This document shows positions 46,209 to 54,566 of a DNA stretch of 64,000 nt, piece by piece (positions within the stretch are counted from its first letter, which is position 1; each line of letters begins with the position of its first letter). The position numbers and the translations under genes are program-made. Origin of the DNA: Mycobacteriales bacterium (GTDB lineage Bacteria > Actinomycetota > Actinomycetes > Mycobacteriales > SCTD01); contig JAUYQP010000049.1 of the NCBI GenBank assembly GCA_030697205.1, positions 1 through 64,000 of the forward strand, written 5' to 3'. The notes below the pieces were generated by a model, which made no database searches, was not told where the DNA came from, and was given only the letters and a program-made list of their open reading frames with translations.

Positions 46209-47219
46209 GTGACCACGTCCCAGTCGCGCCACCCGCGCCGCGCCCCGCGCTGGCTCGTCGAGGCCACCGCGTGGGCTGCCGCGGCCGTTCTCGCCGCCGG
46301 TGTGGCCGTGGTGGCGCTCGACGTCGTCGAGCCGCCCGTCGCCGCGGCCGCCCCGGCGCCCGCGCCGGTCGTCGCGGCCCCGACCCCGACGCCCACCCCG
46401 GTGGTCGTGAAGAAGAAGCCCGCGGTCAAGGTCGCGCCGCCGAAGAAGCGCGCCGCGTCCGTGCCGGCGCCCGCCCTCGGCCCGCCCCCGGGCCCGCAGT
46501 TCGACCCCGCGCCGACCCGCTTCGCCGCACCCGAGGACCGCTACGCCCTCCTGGCGGGCGTCACCAACTACCGGTCGCCGACCAAGGACACCATCGGGTC
46601 GGTCAACGACGTCCGCTACATCTCGACGTACCTCCAGTCGCAGGGCTGGCCGCGGGAGAACATCCGGCTGCTCACCGACAACCAGGTCACGGGCAAGGCG
46701 CTGCGCGACGGGATGCGCTGGCTCGCCTCGAAGTCGCAGGCCGGCAAGACCTTCACGTTCTTCCACTACAGCGGCCACGTGAAGCAGTTCGGCGGGCAGC
46801 GCGAGGCGCTGTGGCCGATCGACCGCGACTGGGTCATGGACAGCCAGGTCACCCAGCTGCTCGGGCAGGTCAAGGGCAAGGCGTGGTTCGACATCGCCGG
46901 CTGCGAGGCGGGGTCGTTCCTGCCCGGCCTGCCGTCGAACGACAGGCTGCTCTCGGCGAGCTCCAACGCGGTGCAGAAGTCCTACGAGTACCCACCGTGG
47001 GGCATGTCGGTGTGGACCGGGCTGCTGTTCGACCTGTCGATGCGCCAGGGCAACGCCGACGCCAACGGCAACAAGGTCGTCACCGTCGGCGAGGCCCTGC
47101 GCTACTCGACCTACTACGCGCAGTCGATCACGCTGCGCCAGCGCCCCCACGGTCGCCAGACCCCGCAGACCGCCGGCGACCCGATCCGCGGCTGGACGCT
47201 GGCCAACCCGCCTGCCTGA
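46209..47219 (+). CDS. Membrane-anchored caspase-like (peptidase C14) protein
   Basis: A 336-aa protein. After a short basic N-terminus, one hydrophobic anchor (about 20-38) is followed by an Ala/Pro/Thr/Val-rich linker with a lysine cluster (to about 105), placing the rest outside the cell. The caspase-fold domain (about 110-330) opens RYALLAGVTNY. The catalytic dyad appears as H190 in FFHYSGH and C232 in DIAGCEAGSF, close to the DxCxSG pattern of bacterial orthocaspases. No inhibitory or effector domain is attached. It precedes a secreted protein and an ABC transporter operon. Substrate and role are unknown. Confidence 0.83.
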   Translation: MTTSQSRHPRRAPRWLVEATAWAAAAVLAAGVAVVALDVVEPPVAAAAPAPAPVVAAPTPTPTPVVVKKKPAVKVAPPKKRAASVPAPALGPPPGPQFDPAPTRFAAPEDRYALLAGVTNYRSPTKDTIGSVNDVRYISTYLQSQGWPRENIRLLTDNQVTGKALRDGMRWLASKSQAGKTFTFFHYSGHVKQFGGQREALWPIDRDWVMDSQVTQLLGQVKGKAWFDIAGCEAGSFLPGLPSNDRLLSASSNAVQKSYEYPPWGMSVWTGLLFDLSMRQGNADANGNKVVTVGEALRYSTYYAQSITLRQRPHGRQTPQTAGDPIRGWTLANPPA

Positions 47220-47274
47220 GGGTGTCACCGGTCCTTGATCGGGTACCCGCCTGGACAGCACGCGGTGACGGCAA

Positions 47275-47287
47275 TCACACTGTGTGA
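47275..47287. promoter_or_regulatory. 13-bp palindrome TCACAC-T-GTGTGA
   Basis: A perfect symmetric element 59 bp upstream of the TAGGCT promoter of the surface-protein/transporter genes; a possible activator or repressor site. Confidence 0.45.
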
Positions 47288-47345
47288 GTCGCGTTGCAGA
47301 TTCGTGGCTCTGACCAGCAGGAATCCGGCAATCCGTGACGAAAAG

Positions 47346-47351
47346 TAGGCT
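47346..47351 (+). promoter_or_regulatory. -10-like TAGGCT for the surface-protein gene
   Basis: TAGGCT lies 39 nt before GTG 47390, preceded by an unusually A-rich AAAAG. The start has GAGGAGG 5 nt upstream. Confidence 0.5.
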
Positions 47352-47355
47352 GTTC

Positions 47356-47373
47356 GGGTGACCCGTGTCACCC
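47356..47373. promoter_or_regulatory. Inverted repeat at the presumed start of transcription
   Basis: GGGTGAC (47356-47362) and GTCACCC (47367-47373) around CCGT. It begins 5 nt after the -10 hexamer, so it covers +1 and could be an operator or a leader hairpin. Confidence 0.5.
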
Positions 47374-47389
47374 CGTCGAGGAGGCAGTT

Positions 47390-48478
47390 GTGAGCAGGGC
47401 CGTACGGATGATGGGGGCCATCGCGCTCGCGTGCGGGACGGTGCCGTTGATGGGCGTCTCCCCGGCTTACGCCGAGTCCACCACCCTCGCGGGGGTGACG
47501 AGCGGCTACTTCTCGTCCACCGGCATCCGCAAGCCCGACGCTCTGCCGGCGAGCATCCCTGAGACGGCCCAGCCGAACAACCTGGGTGTCGACACGGTGA
47601 GCGCCGGCAACCTGCCCGTCGCCGCTCGGGCGGACATCATCGACAAGATGTCGTTCATCCTGTTCGACCTGCTCTCGGTCGAGCGCGGCAGCACTGTCAC
47701 GAAAGCCGTCCTGCGCCTACCGCTGGTCCCGAGCACCGAGGCCGACGCCACCTTCGGCGCTGAACCCGCGAAGGTCGTCGCCTGCCCGGCGGGCCCCGAG
47801 GGCTTCTTCGGCGAGGACGGGGCGGCCATCGAGGACGCACCGTCGGCCATGTGCGACGTCGCCTCCGCCCCCGGCAAGGCGAGCGCCGACGGGAAGGCCT
47901 ACGAGTTCGACATCACCAAGACTGCCGCCATGTGGATCGACATCAACGACGGCATCGCGCTGCTGCCTGCCGCCGGCGCGCGCACCACGCCGTTCCAGGT
48001 GGTCTTCGCGAAGGCCAGCGAGGCCAAGCTCACCGTGGAGTACACGGCACCGGAGGCTCCGCTCGAAGAGCTGCCCGTGACGAGCCCGCCGGTGGAGTTC
48101 CCGACCGACACCGCACCGCCCGTCGACCTCGGCGGCTTCGGTGGCAGCGTCGCGCCGCCGCCCCCGCTCGACACCGGCTCGGTGCCGCCGCCGACCGTCC
48201 CCAATGTCCCGGCTCCCGTTGCGGGCGTCGTCCCGCAGCCCGCGCCGCAGATCGTCGCCACGACGCCGGTCGCTCTCGAGTCGTTGCGCCCAGACACCTC
48301 GCTGTGGCTGGCCGCCCTCGGACTCGCGGCGCTGCTCGCGATGCTGTCGCTGATCATGGGCGACGGCCGGGTCCCCACCGCCACTGTCGGGAAGTCCCGC
48401 CTGTCCCGCGCCCTGGCCGACCGCCAACGCCCCGGGACCTCGGCGCACCCCGCTCTCGGCCGCGCCCTGCCTGTCTGA
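47390..48478 (+). CDS. Secreted surface protein with C-terminal membrane anchor, unknown function
   Basis: A 362-aa protein. The signal peptide is cleaved near SPAYA-ES (residue about 28). Residues 30-220 form a beta-rich domain of the kind found in DNRLRE-type surface proteins (KMSFILFDL, STVTKAVLRLPLV, YEFDITKTAAMWI, LTVEYTAP), with cysteines in VVACPAG and AMCDVAS. A Pro/Val/Thr-rich stalk (225-300) leads to one membrane segment (about 306-325) and a basic cytoplasmic tail. It immediately precedes the substrate-binding lipoprotein of an ABC transporter (64 nt gap), suggesting a shared role at the surface. Family call is tentative. Confidence 0.6.
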   Translation: MSRAVRMMGAIALACGTVPLMGVSPAYAESTTLAGVTSGYFSSTGIRKPDALPASIPETAQPNNLGVDTVSAGNLPVAARADIIDKMSFILFDLLSVERGSTVTKAVLRLPLVPSTEADATFGAEPAKVVACPAGPEGFFGEDGAAIEDAPSAMCDVASAPGKASADGKAYEFDITKTAAMWIDINDGIALLPAAGARTTPFQVVFAKASEAKLTVEYTAPEAPLEELPVTSPPVEFPTDTAPPVDLGGFGGSVAPPPPLDTGSVPPPTVPNVPAPVAGVVPQPAPQIVATTPVALESLRPDTSLWLAALGLAALLAMLSLIMGDGRVPTATVGKSRLSRALADRQRPGTSAHPALGRALPV

Positions 48479-48542
48479 CCTGCTGAGCACCATCGCCTCG
48501 CCCCCCGGCAACCCAGCCGCCCGTCTAATCCCCGGAGCACTC

Positions 48543-50024
48543 ATGACTCACGCCCGTGACCACCGGCGCAGCCTGGCGGTGGCCGTGCTGGCCAGCGCCC
48601 TCGTCACCTCCGCCTGCGGTCTCAAGCAGGACGTCAAGGACCAGCTCGCCACGGGCGGTGGCGGCGCGGGAGGCATCGGCGACGTCGGCAGCGGCGGCGA
48701 CGCGGGGATGACGACCGGCACGACCGACGGCACCACCACGACGGGCACCACCGGGGGGCTCACGACCGGCACCTCGGGCTCGACCTCGGGGACGCTCACG
48801 ACCGGGACCAGTGGGTCCGGGACCAGTGGGTCCGGCGCCAGCGGGTCCGGCACCGGCGGCTCGGGCACGACCACGACCGCCGGCGGCCAGGCCCCCCAGC
48901 CCGGTGTCGGCAACACCACCGGCATCGACTTCAAGAACAAGACGATCACGATCACCCTGCACGGACCGCTCACCGGAGCGGGCGTGCCGCAGGAGAGTTT
49001 CCGGTCGGGTGGACCCAAGTACTGGGAGAAGAGCGGCCCCAACGGCGGTCCGCGGCTCATCCTCGGTGGCTTCAGGGTCAAAGCCGAAGCGGTGGATGAC
49101 AAGTACAACGCCCAGGATGCGCTGCGCGCGTGCAACGCCGCGGCGAAGACCTCGTTTTTGATCATGGGAGGCGCCGGCACCGACCAGATCCAGGCCTGCG
49201 GACAGAGCCAGGTGCTCGCGCGCGGCAACGTCCCCTACCTGTCCTCAGGTGTAACGGAAGCTGGCCTGGACGGGCGGCCGAACTACTTCGCAACGTCGCT
49301 GACCTACCGCCAGCAGGCGCCGCTCGTGATCAAGGCTGCAGAAAAGTACGGCTATCTCAAGAAGAAGTGGGCCGTGGTCATCACCGGCACGCCGAACTTC
49401 AAGGACGCTCGCGAGTCCATCGTCGAGCTGCTCAAGAACGCCGACGGCGTGACCGGGCGGCTCGGCGACTTCAACCCCGACAACGACGTCTACCTCACCG
49501 AGAAGGCCCCGGTGAACTGCGAGACGCTGGCGGGTCAGCTGCGGGCCGGTGGCTACGAGAGCGTCTACTTCCTCGGCCAGCCGCTGTTCTTCGGCCTGTG
49601 CGTGAAGTCCTACCCCGATCCTGTCTACACCGGCCCCGGGCCCTCGTTCGGTATCCAGTCGGTGGCCGACCTGGCCTGCCGCGGCGCGGCAGGTGCTTAC
49701 CGCGGCTTCTACTTCCACCCGGCTCCGGACAAGGTGACGGCGCAGAAGCGGGCCACCGGCGCCCCGGCGTTCACCGACGACATCGAGGGTGGAATCTGGG
49801 GTGGCATGCAGGGCCTCGAGCAGGCCTTCAACCTGGTCAAGGGGCCCCTGACCCGGGAAAGCTTCATCAAGGCGCTGGCCGCCGGGAGTGTCCAGGGCGG
49901 TGTCAGCCCCGCAGCGGTGTACAACGGTGGCCCACGCTTCGGCGGCACAGCGGCCCCGCTCAACAAGATCACGTGCAACGGCACCACCGGTGTCGTGCAG
50001 ACCATCGACACATTCAGCAAGTGA
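48543..50024 (+). CDS. Branched-chain amino-acid type substrate-binding lipoprotein
   Basis: A 493-aa type I periplasmic-binding lipoprotein (Peripla_BP_6/LivK group). The lipobox is TSAC (Cys25). A low-complexity linker of Gly, Thr and Ser (about 35-115) separates the anchor from the ligand domain, which starts KTITITLHGPLTGAG and shows ACNAAAKTSFLIMGGAGTDQIQACG and GNVPYLSSGV. The linker is far longer than usual and is built on repeats of TTGT and SGSGT types. It feeds the LivH-LivM-LivG-LivF machinery encoded next. The real ligand may be an amino acid, urea or an amide. Confidence 0.88.
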   Translation: MTHARDHRRSLAVAVLASALVTSACGLKQDVKDQLATGGGGAGGIGDVGSGGDAGMTTGTTDGTTTTGTTGGLTTGTSGSTSGTLTTGTSGSGTSGSGASGSGTGGSGTTTTAGGQAPQPGVGNTTGIDFKNKTITITLHGPLTGAGVPQESFRSGGPKYWEKSGPNGGPRLILGGFRVKAEAVDDKYNAQDALRACNAAAKTSFLIMGGAGTDQIQACGQSQVLARGNVPYLSSGVTEAGLDGRPNYFATSLTYRQQAPLVIKAAEKYGYLKKKWAVVITGTPNFKDARESIVELLKNADGVTGRLGDFNPDNDVYLTEKAPVNCETLAGQLRAGGYESVYFLGQPLFFGLCVKSYPDPVYTGPGPSFGIQSVADLACRGAAGAYRGFYFHPAPDKVTAQKRATGAPAFTDDIEGGIWGGMQGLEQAFNLVKGPLTRESFIKALAAGSVQGGVSPAAVYNGGPRFGGTAAPLNKITCNGTTGVVQTIDTFSK

Positions 50025-50052
50025 CGCACCCAGCGACCAAGGAGGAGTCCGC

Positions 50053-50958
50053 GTGGAGGTGACGGCCCTCGCTGTCCTCAATCCTGTGGTCTCCGGCGTC
50101 GTACAAGGCTCGATCTACGGCCTACTGGGCCTGGGCATCGTCCTGCTGTACAAGAGCGGCCGGATCTTCAACTTCGCCCAGGCGGAGTTCGGCACGTTCG
50201 CGGCCTTCATGACGGCGTTCGCCAGTGAGGGGGCGGGGCCGTTCCCGAAGATGCCGGTGTGGGCGGCGATCGTCGTCGGGCTCCTCACCGGCCTGCTGCT
50301 CGGGCTGGCGGTCGAGCGGCTCGTCGTCCGGCCGCTGTTCTCCGCTCCGAAGGTGACCGTGGTCGTCGCGACCGCCGGGGTGACGCTGCTGCTCATCGCT
50401 GTGGAAGGCTTCCTCGCCGGACCCACACCGCGCGGTGCCGTCAGCGTCATCGGCGGCGACCTGCTGCTCACGGACTCGTTGCGGGTCACCAACCTCAGTG
50501 GCCTGATCATCCTGGTGCTGGCGGTCCTCGCGGTGGTGTCCGCGCTGTTCTTCAGCCGGACCCGCACCGGGACGGCGATCATCGCGGTCTCGCAGGAGCC
50601 CACGGCCACCCGGCTCGTTGGCATCAGCGTCGAGCGCACCTCGGCCCTGACGTGGGGGATCGCCGGTGTGCTCGGGGCGGTCGCGGGGATCCTGCTGGCC
50701 GGCAGCCTCGGCCAGCTCGCCCCTGGCATCCTCACCGGGGTGGCGCTCGTGCCGGCGTTCACGGCGGCGGTGTTCGGCGGGATCACTGCCCTTCCCGGTG
50801 CCTTTCTCGGCGGGGTCGTCATCGGGATCCTGCAGTCGCTGGTGGAGACCAACGTGTCGCGAGACGTCCTGCCAGGCTCGGGCAGCGTGATCCTGTTCGT
50901 CGCCCTCGTCGTCGTGCTGCTTGTTCGGCCCGCCGGTCTGCTCGGCAAGGAGACCTGA
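50053..50958 (+). CDS. livH: Branched-chain amino-acid ABC transporter permease (LivH-type)
   Basis: A 301-aa permease with about eight membrane segments. It starts VEVTALAVLNPVVSGVVQGSIYGLLGLGIVLLYKSGRIFNFAQAEFGTFAAF, the classic LivH N-terminus. The coupling motif near ATRLVGISVERTSALTWGIAGVLGAVAG is present. GTG 50053 has GGAGGAG (50041-50047) 5 nt upstream; the open frame extends further but overlaps the binding protein gene. Its TGA shares its A with the livM ATG. Confidence 0.92.
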   Translation: MEVTALAVLNPVVSGVVQGSIYGLLGLGIVLLYKSGRIFNFAQAEFGTFAAFMTAFASEGAGPFPKMPVWAAIVVGLLTGLLLGLAVERLVVRPLFSAPKVTVVVATAGVTLLLIAVEGFLAGPTPRGAVSVIGGDLLLTDSLRVTNLSGLIILVLAVLAVVSALFFSRTRTGTAIIAVSQEPTATRLVGISVERTSALTWGIAGVLGAVAGILLAGSLGQLAPGILTGVALVPAFTAAVFGGITALPGAFLGGVVIGILQSLVETNVSRDVLPGSGSVILFVALVVVLLVRPAGLLGKET

Positions 50959-52115
50959 TGACGCTCGCCGTCTCGAGTGCGGCGGCCGCTGCCGAGGGGG
51001 AGACCGTCACGGCCAGCACGGGCCGGGACTTCGGCATGACCCGGTGGATCCCTCGACTGCTTGTGCTGCTGCCGCTGCTCTACGTCTTCTTGTGGCGCAT
51101 CCCCAACGACGAGGCGTTCTCACCGGTGGCCGCGGACGCCTGCATCTACGCCATCGTGGGGCTGTCCCTCAACATCCTCATCGGCTACACCGGGCAGCTC
51201 TCTCTGGGTCACAGCGGCTTCTACGGCATCGGGGCGTTCAGTGCGGCCTACGCGCTGACCGTCAGAGGCGTCCCCTTCGGACTGACCTTCCTGGTCGCCG
51301 GGCTCGTAGGCGCCGCCTTCGCGCTGCTGATGGGGCTCGCGGCGCTGCGCATCACCGGCCTCTACCTGGCGCTCATCACGCTGGTGTTCGGCCTGACCCT
51401 GGGTGAGTCGCTGTTCGAGGTCGAGTGGCTCACCAACGGCGGCGGCGGCCAGCCGGCCAACCGCCCCGAGTGGTTGTTCTCGGACCGCAACTTCTTCTTC
51501 TTCTGCCTAGCGTTCCTCGTCGTCGCCTGCTACATCGACTGGCGGCTGCTGAAGACCAAGACCGGCCGCGCGCTGCTCGCGCTGAAGGAGAACGAGCGGG
51601 TCGCAGAGGCCTTCGGCATCAACGTCACGGCCTTCAAGCTGCTTGCGTTCGTCCTGTCCGGGACGCTCGCCGGAGTCGCAGGCGCGCTGCTGGCGTACCG
51701 CATCGGCATCGTCACCGCGTCCGGCTTCGGATTCAACCTGGCGCTGACCTTCGTGCTCATGACGGTCGTCGGTGGTCTCGGCTCGCGGCTCGGCGTCATC
51801 CTCGGCGCCTCGCTGTTCGCCTCGCTGTCGTATCTGCTGGAGGAGACCTGGCTGCACGGGGTGCAGCAGTTCCTCGTCGGGCTGGTGTCAAGTGAGGGCA
51901 GCGGCACGGAGGCCAACCTCGAGCAGTTCGCGGTCGGCTTCCTCGGCGCGCTCGGCCTGCTGCTGACGATCGTGCAGTACCCCGGTGGCATCGGGCAGCA
52001 GATCAAGCCCTACACCGACTGGCTGGCCGGCAAGCGCTTCGACGTCCACGCGCTCCTGCACGGCGACAAGGAGTCTGGTCCCGGCACGGTGGAGGGCTCC
52101 AATGTCCGTGCTTGA
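50958..52115 (+). CDS. livM: Branched-chain amino-acid ABC transporter permease (LivM-type)
   Basis: A 385-aa permease with about ten membrane segments. The LivM signature NILIGYTGQLSLGHSGFYGIGAFSAAY lies at about residues 70-96, and the EAA-like coupling loop is GRALLALKENERVAEAFGINVTAFKLLAFVLSG. A long periplasmic insertion with SSEGSGTEANLEQF and a basic C-terminal tail (GKRFDVHALLHGDKES) are present. The ATG shares a base with the livH stop; the last 14 nt overlap livG. Confidence 0.92.
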   Translation: MTLAVSSAAAAAEGETVTASTGRDFGMTRWIPRLLVLLPLLYVFLWRIPNDEAFSPVAADACIYAIVGLSLNILIGYTGQLSLGHSGFYGIGAFSAAYALTVRGVPFGLTFLVAGLVGAAFALLMGLAALRITGLYLALITLVFGLTLGESLFEVEWLTNGGGGQPANRPEWLFSDRNFFFFCLAFLVVACYIDWRLLKTKTGRALLALKENERVAEAFGINVTAFKLLAFVLSGTLAGVAGALLAYRIGIVTASGFGFNLALTFVLMTVVGGLGSRLGVILGASLFASLSYLLEETWLHGVQQFLVGLVSSEGSGTEANLEQFAVGFLGALGLLLTIVQYPGGIGQQIKPYTDWLAGKRFDVHALLHGDKESGPGTVEGSNVRA

Positions 52116-53085
52116 GATCAACGACCTGTCTATCCGCTTCGGTGGTCTGCAGGCGCTGCAGGACCTCACGCTCACCGTCAACGAGTATGAGATCGTCGGC
52201 CTGATCGGGCCCAACGGTGCGGGCAAGACCACCGCCTTCAACTGCATCACCGGCTTCTACAAGCCCAACACCGGGACCGTGCGTTACCGCGGCAAGGACG
52301 TCACCAAGGCGCCCCCGCACGTCAAGGCGCGGATGGGCTTCGGCCGCACCTTCCAGAACGTCGGCATGGTCAAGAGCGCCACCGCGCTGGAGAACCTCAA
52401 GACCGCGCAGCACGCCAAGGCGGGATACGACGTCGCCAGCGGCCTCATCGGGGCGTCCAACTCGCTCAAGGCCGAGCGCGAGCTGACCGCTAAGGCCGAG
52501 GCGATCCTCGACCTGCTGGGGCTGTCGGACATCCGCGACAAGCGGGTCGGCGGTCAGTCCTACGGCACGCTGAAGCTCCTCGAGCTCGGCTGCGCGCTGG
52601 CGACCGACCCCGACATCCTGCTGCTCGACGAGCCGACCTCGGGCATGGGCCCGGAGGAGTCCAACGAGCTCGGTGAGCGGCTGCTGGTGCTGCGCCGCGA
52701 GTTCGCCCTGACGATGCTCGTCATCGAGCACCACGTTCCCCTGGTGCTGCGGGTCTGCGACCACGTCTACGTCCTCAACTTCGGCCGGCTGCTGGCCGAG
52801 GGCAAGCCGAGCTTCATCCAGACCCACCCGGAGGTCGTCGCGGCCTACCTAGGTGGGGAGGCGCCCGAGGCCCTGGAACAGACCCAGGAGACCGAGGAAG
52901 ACGCCGCCCTCGACGCGCAGCTCGAGCACCGGCTCGAGCACCCGGAGGAGGTCGTCGCTCCTGCGCCCCCGGCTCCCAAGCCGGCCCGCAAGCGGGCCGC
53001 GCCGAAGAAGACCGCGACCACCGCCGGGGCAGCCCCCGAGGCGCCCGCTCGGCGTCGTACGAAGAAGTCGGGGGGCGACGCGTGA
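52102..53085 (+). CDS. livG: ABC transporter ATP-binding protein (LivG-type) with basic tail
   Basis: A 327-aa ATPase. Residues 1-250 are a standard LivG: Walker A GPNGAGKTT, the LivG-specific FGRTFQNVGMV, signature GGQSYGTLKLLELG (C-loop SYG instead of SGG, as in this family), Walker B ILLLDEPTSGMGP and the switch histidine in IEHHVPLV. After about residue 250 there is a non-family extension: an acidic stretch EALEQTQETEEDAALDAQ and then an Ala/Pro/Lys/Arg-rich tail. Start ATG 52102 lies inside livM, 14 nt before its stop. The stop overlaps livF. Confidence 0.92.
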   Translation: MSVLEINDLSIRFGGLQALQDLTLTVNEYEIVGLIGPNGAGKTTAFNCITGFYKPNTGTVRYRGKDVTKAPPHVKARMGFGRTFQNVGMVKSATALENLKTAQHAKAGYDVASGLIGASNSLKAERELTAKAEAILDLLGLSDIRDKRVGGQSYGTLKLLELGCALATDPDILLLDEPTSGMGPEESNELGERLLVLRREFALTMLVIEHHVPLVLRVCDHVYVLNFGRLLAEGKPSFIQTHPEVVAAYLGGEAPEALEQTQETEEDAALDAQLEHRLEHPEEVVAPAPPAPKPARKRAAPKKTATTAGAAPEAPARRRTKKSGGDA

Positions 53086-53807
53086 GCCTGCTCGAGGTCG
53101 AGGACCTGCGCACCGGCTACGGCTCGCTGCCCGTCCTGCAGGGCATCTCGTTCTCCGTGGAGGAGGGCGAGACCGCGGTCATCTTCGGCCTCAACGGCGC
53201 CGGCAAGACCACCACCATCAACTGCCTCGCCGGGCTGCTGCCCGCGTGGGGCGGCGAGGTGCGCTTCGATGGCAAGAAGATCTCCGGCAAGGACGCGCCG
53301 TTCGTCGTGAAGTCCGGCATCTCGCTGAGCCCCGAGGGGCGGCGGGTGTGGCCCGGGTTGTCGGTCATGAAGAACCTCGAGCTCGGCGCCTGGTCGCGCA
53401 AGGACCGCAACAAGATCGACGAGACCGTGCAGCAGGTCTTCGGCTACTTCCCGCGCCTCGACGAGCGCAAGGACCAGATGGCCGGCACGCTGTCCGGCGG
53501 CGAGCAGCAGATGCTCGCGATCGGGCGCGCCATCATGAGCAAGCCGCGGATGCTGATGATCGACGAGGCGTCGCTCGGGCTGTCGCCCAAGCTCGCGCAG
53601 ACGGTGTTCCAGGTTGTGTCGCAGATCAACGACGACGGCGTGACGGTCATCATCGTCGAGCAGAACGTCGGCGTGCTGCCCTACGCCGACCAGGCCCTGA
53701 TCATGGAGAAGGGCACGCTGACCTTCGACGGCCGCGGCAAGGAGCTCGAGGAGTCCGGCGAGCTCCGCAAGACCTACCTCGGTGACACCGAGGACGCCGC
53801 CAGCTGA
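53082..53807 (+). CDS. livF: ABC transporter ATP-binding protein (LivF-type)
   Basis: A 241-aa ATPase. Walker A GLNGAGKTTT, the LivF-specific SLSPEGRRVWPGLSVMKNLELGA-type region after SGISLSPEGRR, signature SGGEQQMLAIGRA, Walker B MLMIDEASLGLSP and the H-loop replaced by VEQN as usual for LivF. The GTG start overlaps the livG stop as GTGA. It completes the transporter; a palindrome and terminator stem follow. Confidence 0.93.
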   Translation: MSLLEVEDLRTGYGSLPVLQGISFSVEEGETAVIFGLNGAGKTTTINCLAGLLPAWGGEVRFDGKKISGKDAPFVVKSGISLSPEGRRVWPGLSVMKNLELGAWSRKDRNKIDETVQQVFGYFPRLDERKDQMAGTLSGGEQQMLAIGRAIMSKPRMLMIDEASLGLSPKLAQTVFQVVSQINDDGVTVIIVEQNVGVLPYADQALIMEKGTLTFDGRGKELEESGELRKTYLGDTEDAAS

Positions 53808-53830
53808 CCCGCGCGGCCCCACCTGGGCGG

Positions 53831-53888
53831 TGATCTTCCGGTCGGTGCGCCGCCGGGCGGTGTGTCGCGCCCCCTCTGCGGTAGATCA
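53831..53888. repeat. GATC-bounded intergenic palindrome C
   Basis: TGATCT (53831-53836) pairs with AGATCA (53883-53888), continued outside by GCG/CGC and inside by CCG/CGG, each after a mismatch; the centre is G/C-rich and imperfect. Its left end GGTGATCTTC matches those of palindromes A and D. It lies just after livF. Confidence 0.5.
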
Positions 53889-53916
53889 GCGCGATGAGCG
53901 GGCCCGGGTACGACGA

Positions 53917-53942
53917 AGGCCGGCCCCCTCGGGGGCCGGCCT
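53917..53942. terminator. Bidirectional terminator stem
   Basis: AGGCCGGCCCCC (53917-53928) and GGGGGCCGGCCT (53931-53942) form a perfect stem between the converging livF and the minus-strand zinc-motif gene. ACGA/TCGT repeats flank it. No T-run on either strand. Confidence 0.75.
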
Positions 53943-53959
53943 CGTGTCGTCTCGTGGGT

Positions 53960-54442
53960 CTAGCGGACCGTGACGTTGGTCTGCGCCAGGTCGGGCTGGC
54001 AGACCCGGCAGGCCTTCAGCTCGCGCTCCTGCGCCTCGGCGGGAGTGAGGTAGCTGGTCTCCTCGCGACCGTCCACCAGACGGCAGCCGGCTGTGTGGTA
54101 GCTCGCGGTGCCGGCGACGACGAGGCCGGACAGGTCGCTGGGCGACGCGACGTGTCGGGCGGGACCGGCTGCGGCGCTGCCGCCGATGGCCTCGACGAGC
54201 TCGTCGAGCTTGGCCTCGAGGCGGGCGCGGTCCTCGCGGTGCGACTGCACCACGAGCATCGCCGCGCCGAGGATGACGAAGGCGATGCCGAGCACGCCGC
54301 CGGAGATGACGTAGGGGAGCTGGCCCAGGATCGTGAGCTGGCCGGCTGCGCCGTTGTAGCCGATGAGGATGGCGATGAGACCGACGGCGGCGAGCGCGAT
54401 GCCCACTTTGCCGCCGAACTTGCCGAACTCGGGCTGCTGCAT
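53960..54442 (-). CDS. Two-TM membrane protein with C-terminal Ada-like zinc motif
   Basis: A 160-aa protein. Two hydrophobic segments (about 12-30 and 38-62) are followed by a charged coiled-coil-like stretch (VQSHREDRARLEAKLDELVEAI) and a C-terminal domain with YHTAGCRLV and ELKACRVCQPD. The spacing of three cysteines and the YH resemble the zinc-binding N-domain of Ada (YHxxxC ... CxxCxP). In other proteins this module is used outside DNA repair, and the role here is unknown. ATG 54442 has GGAAGG 7 nt upstream; the frame is open further but without similarity. Confidence 0.7.
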   Translation of the reverse strand: MQQPEFGKFGGKVGIALAAVGLIAILIGYNGAAGQLTILGQLPYVISGGVLGIAFVILGAAMLVVQSHREDRARLEAKLDELVEAIGGSAAAGPARHVASPSDLSGLVVAGTASYHTAGCRLVDGREETSYLTPAEAQERELKACRVCQPDLAQTNVTVR

Positions 54443-54566
54443 GTCGAGGCCTTCCACTCTGCGCTGGTGCTGTGACAGTAGGTGACAGCAGTGTTCGCCG
54501 ACCACAGCGACATTCCTGCTGCCCCCCTTGCGCCGGTTGCAGCGGTGTCGCACCATCTGTCACGGC

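Noticed and set aside
48660-48890. Tandem repeat or CRISPR-like array
   Set aside because: The repeats encode the Gly/Thr/Ser linker of the binding lipoprotein; no constant repeat-spacer structure.
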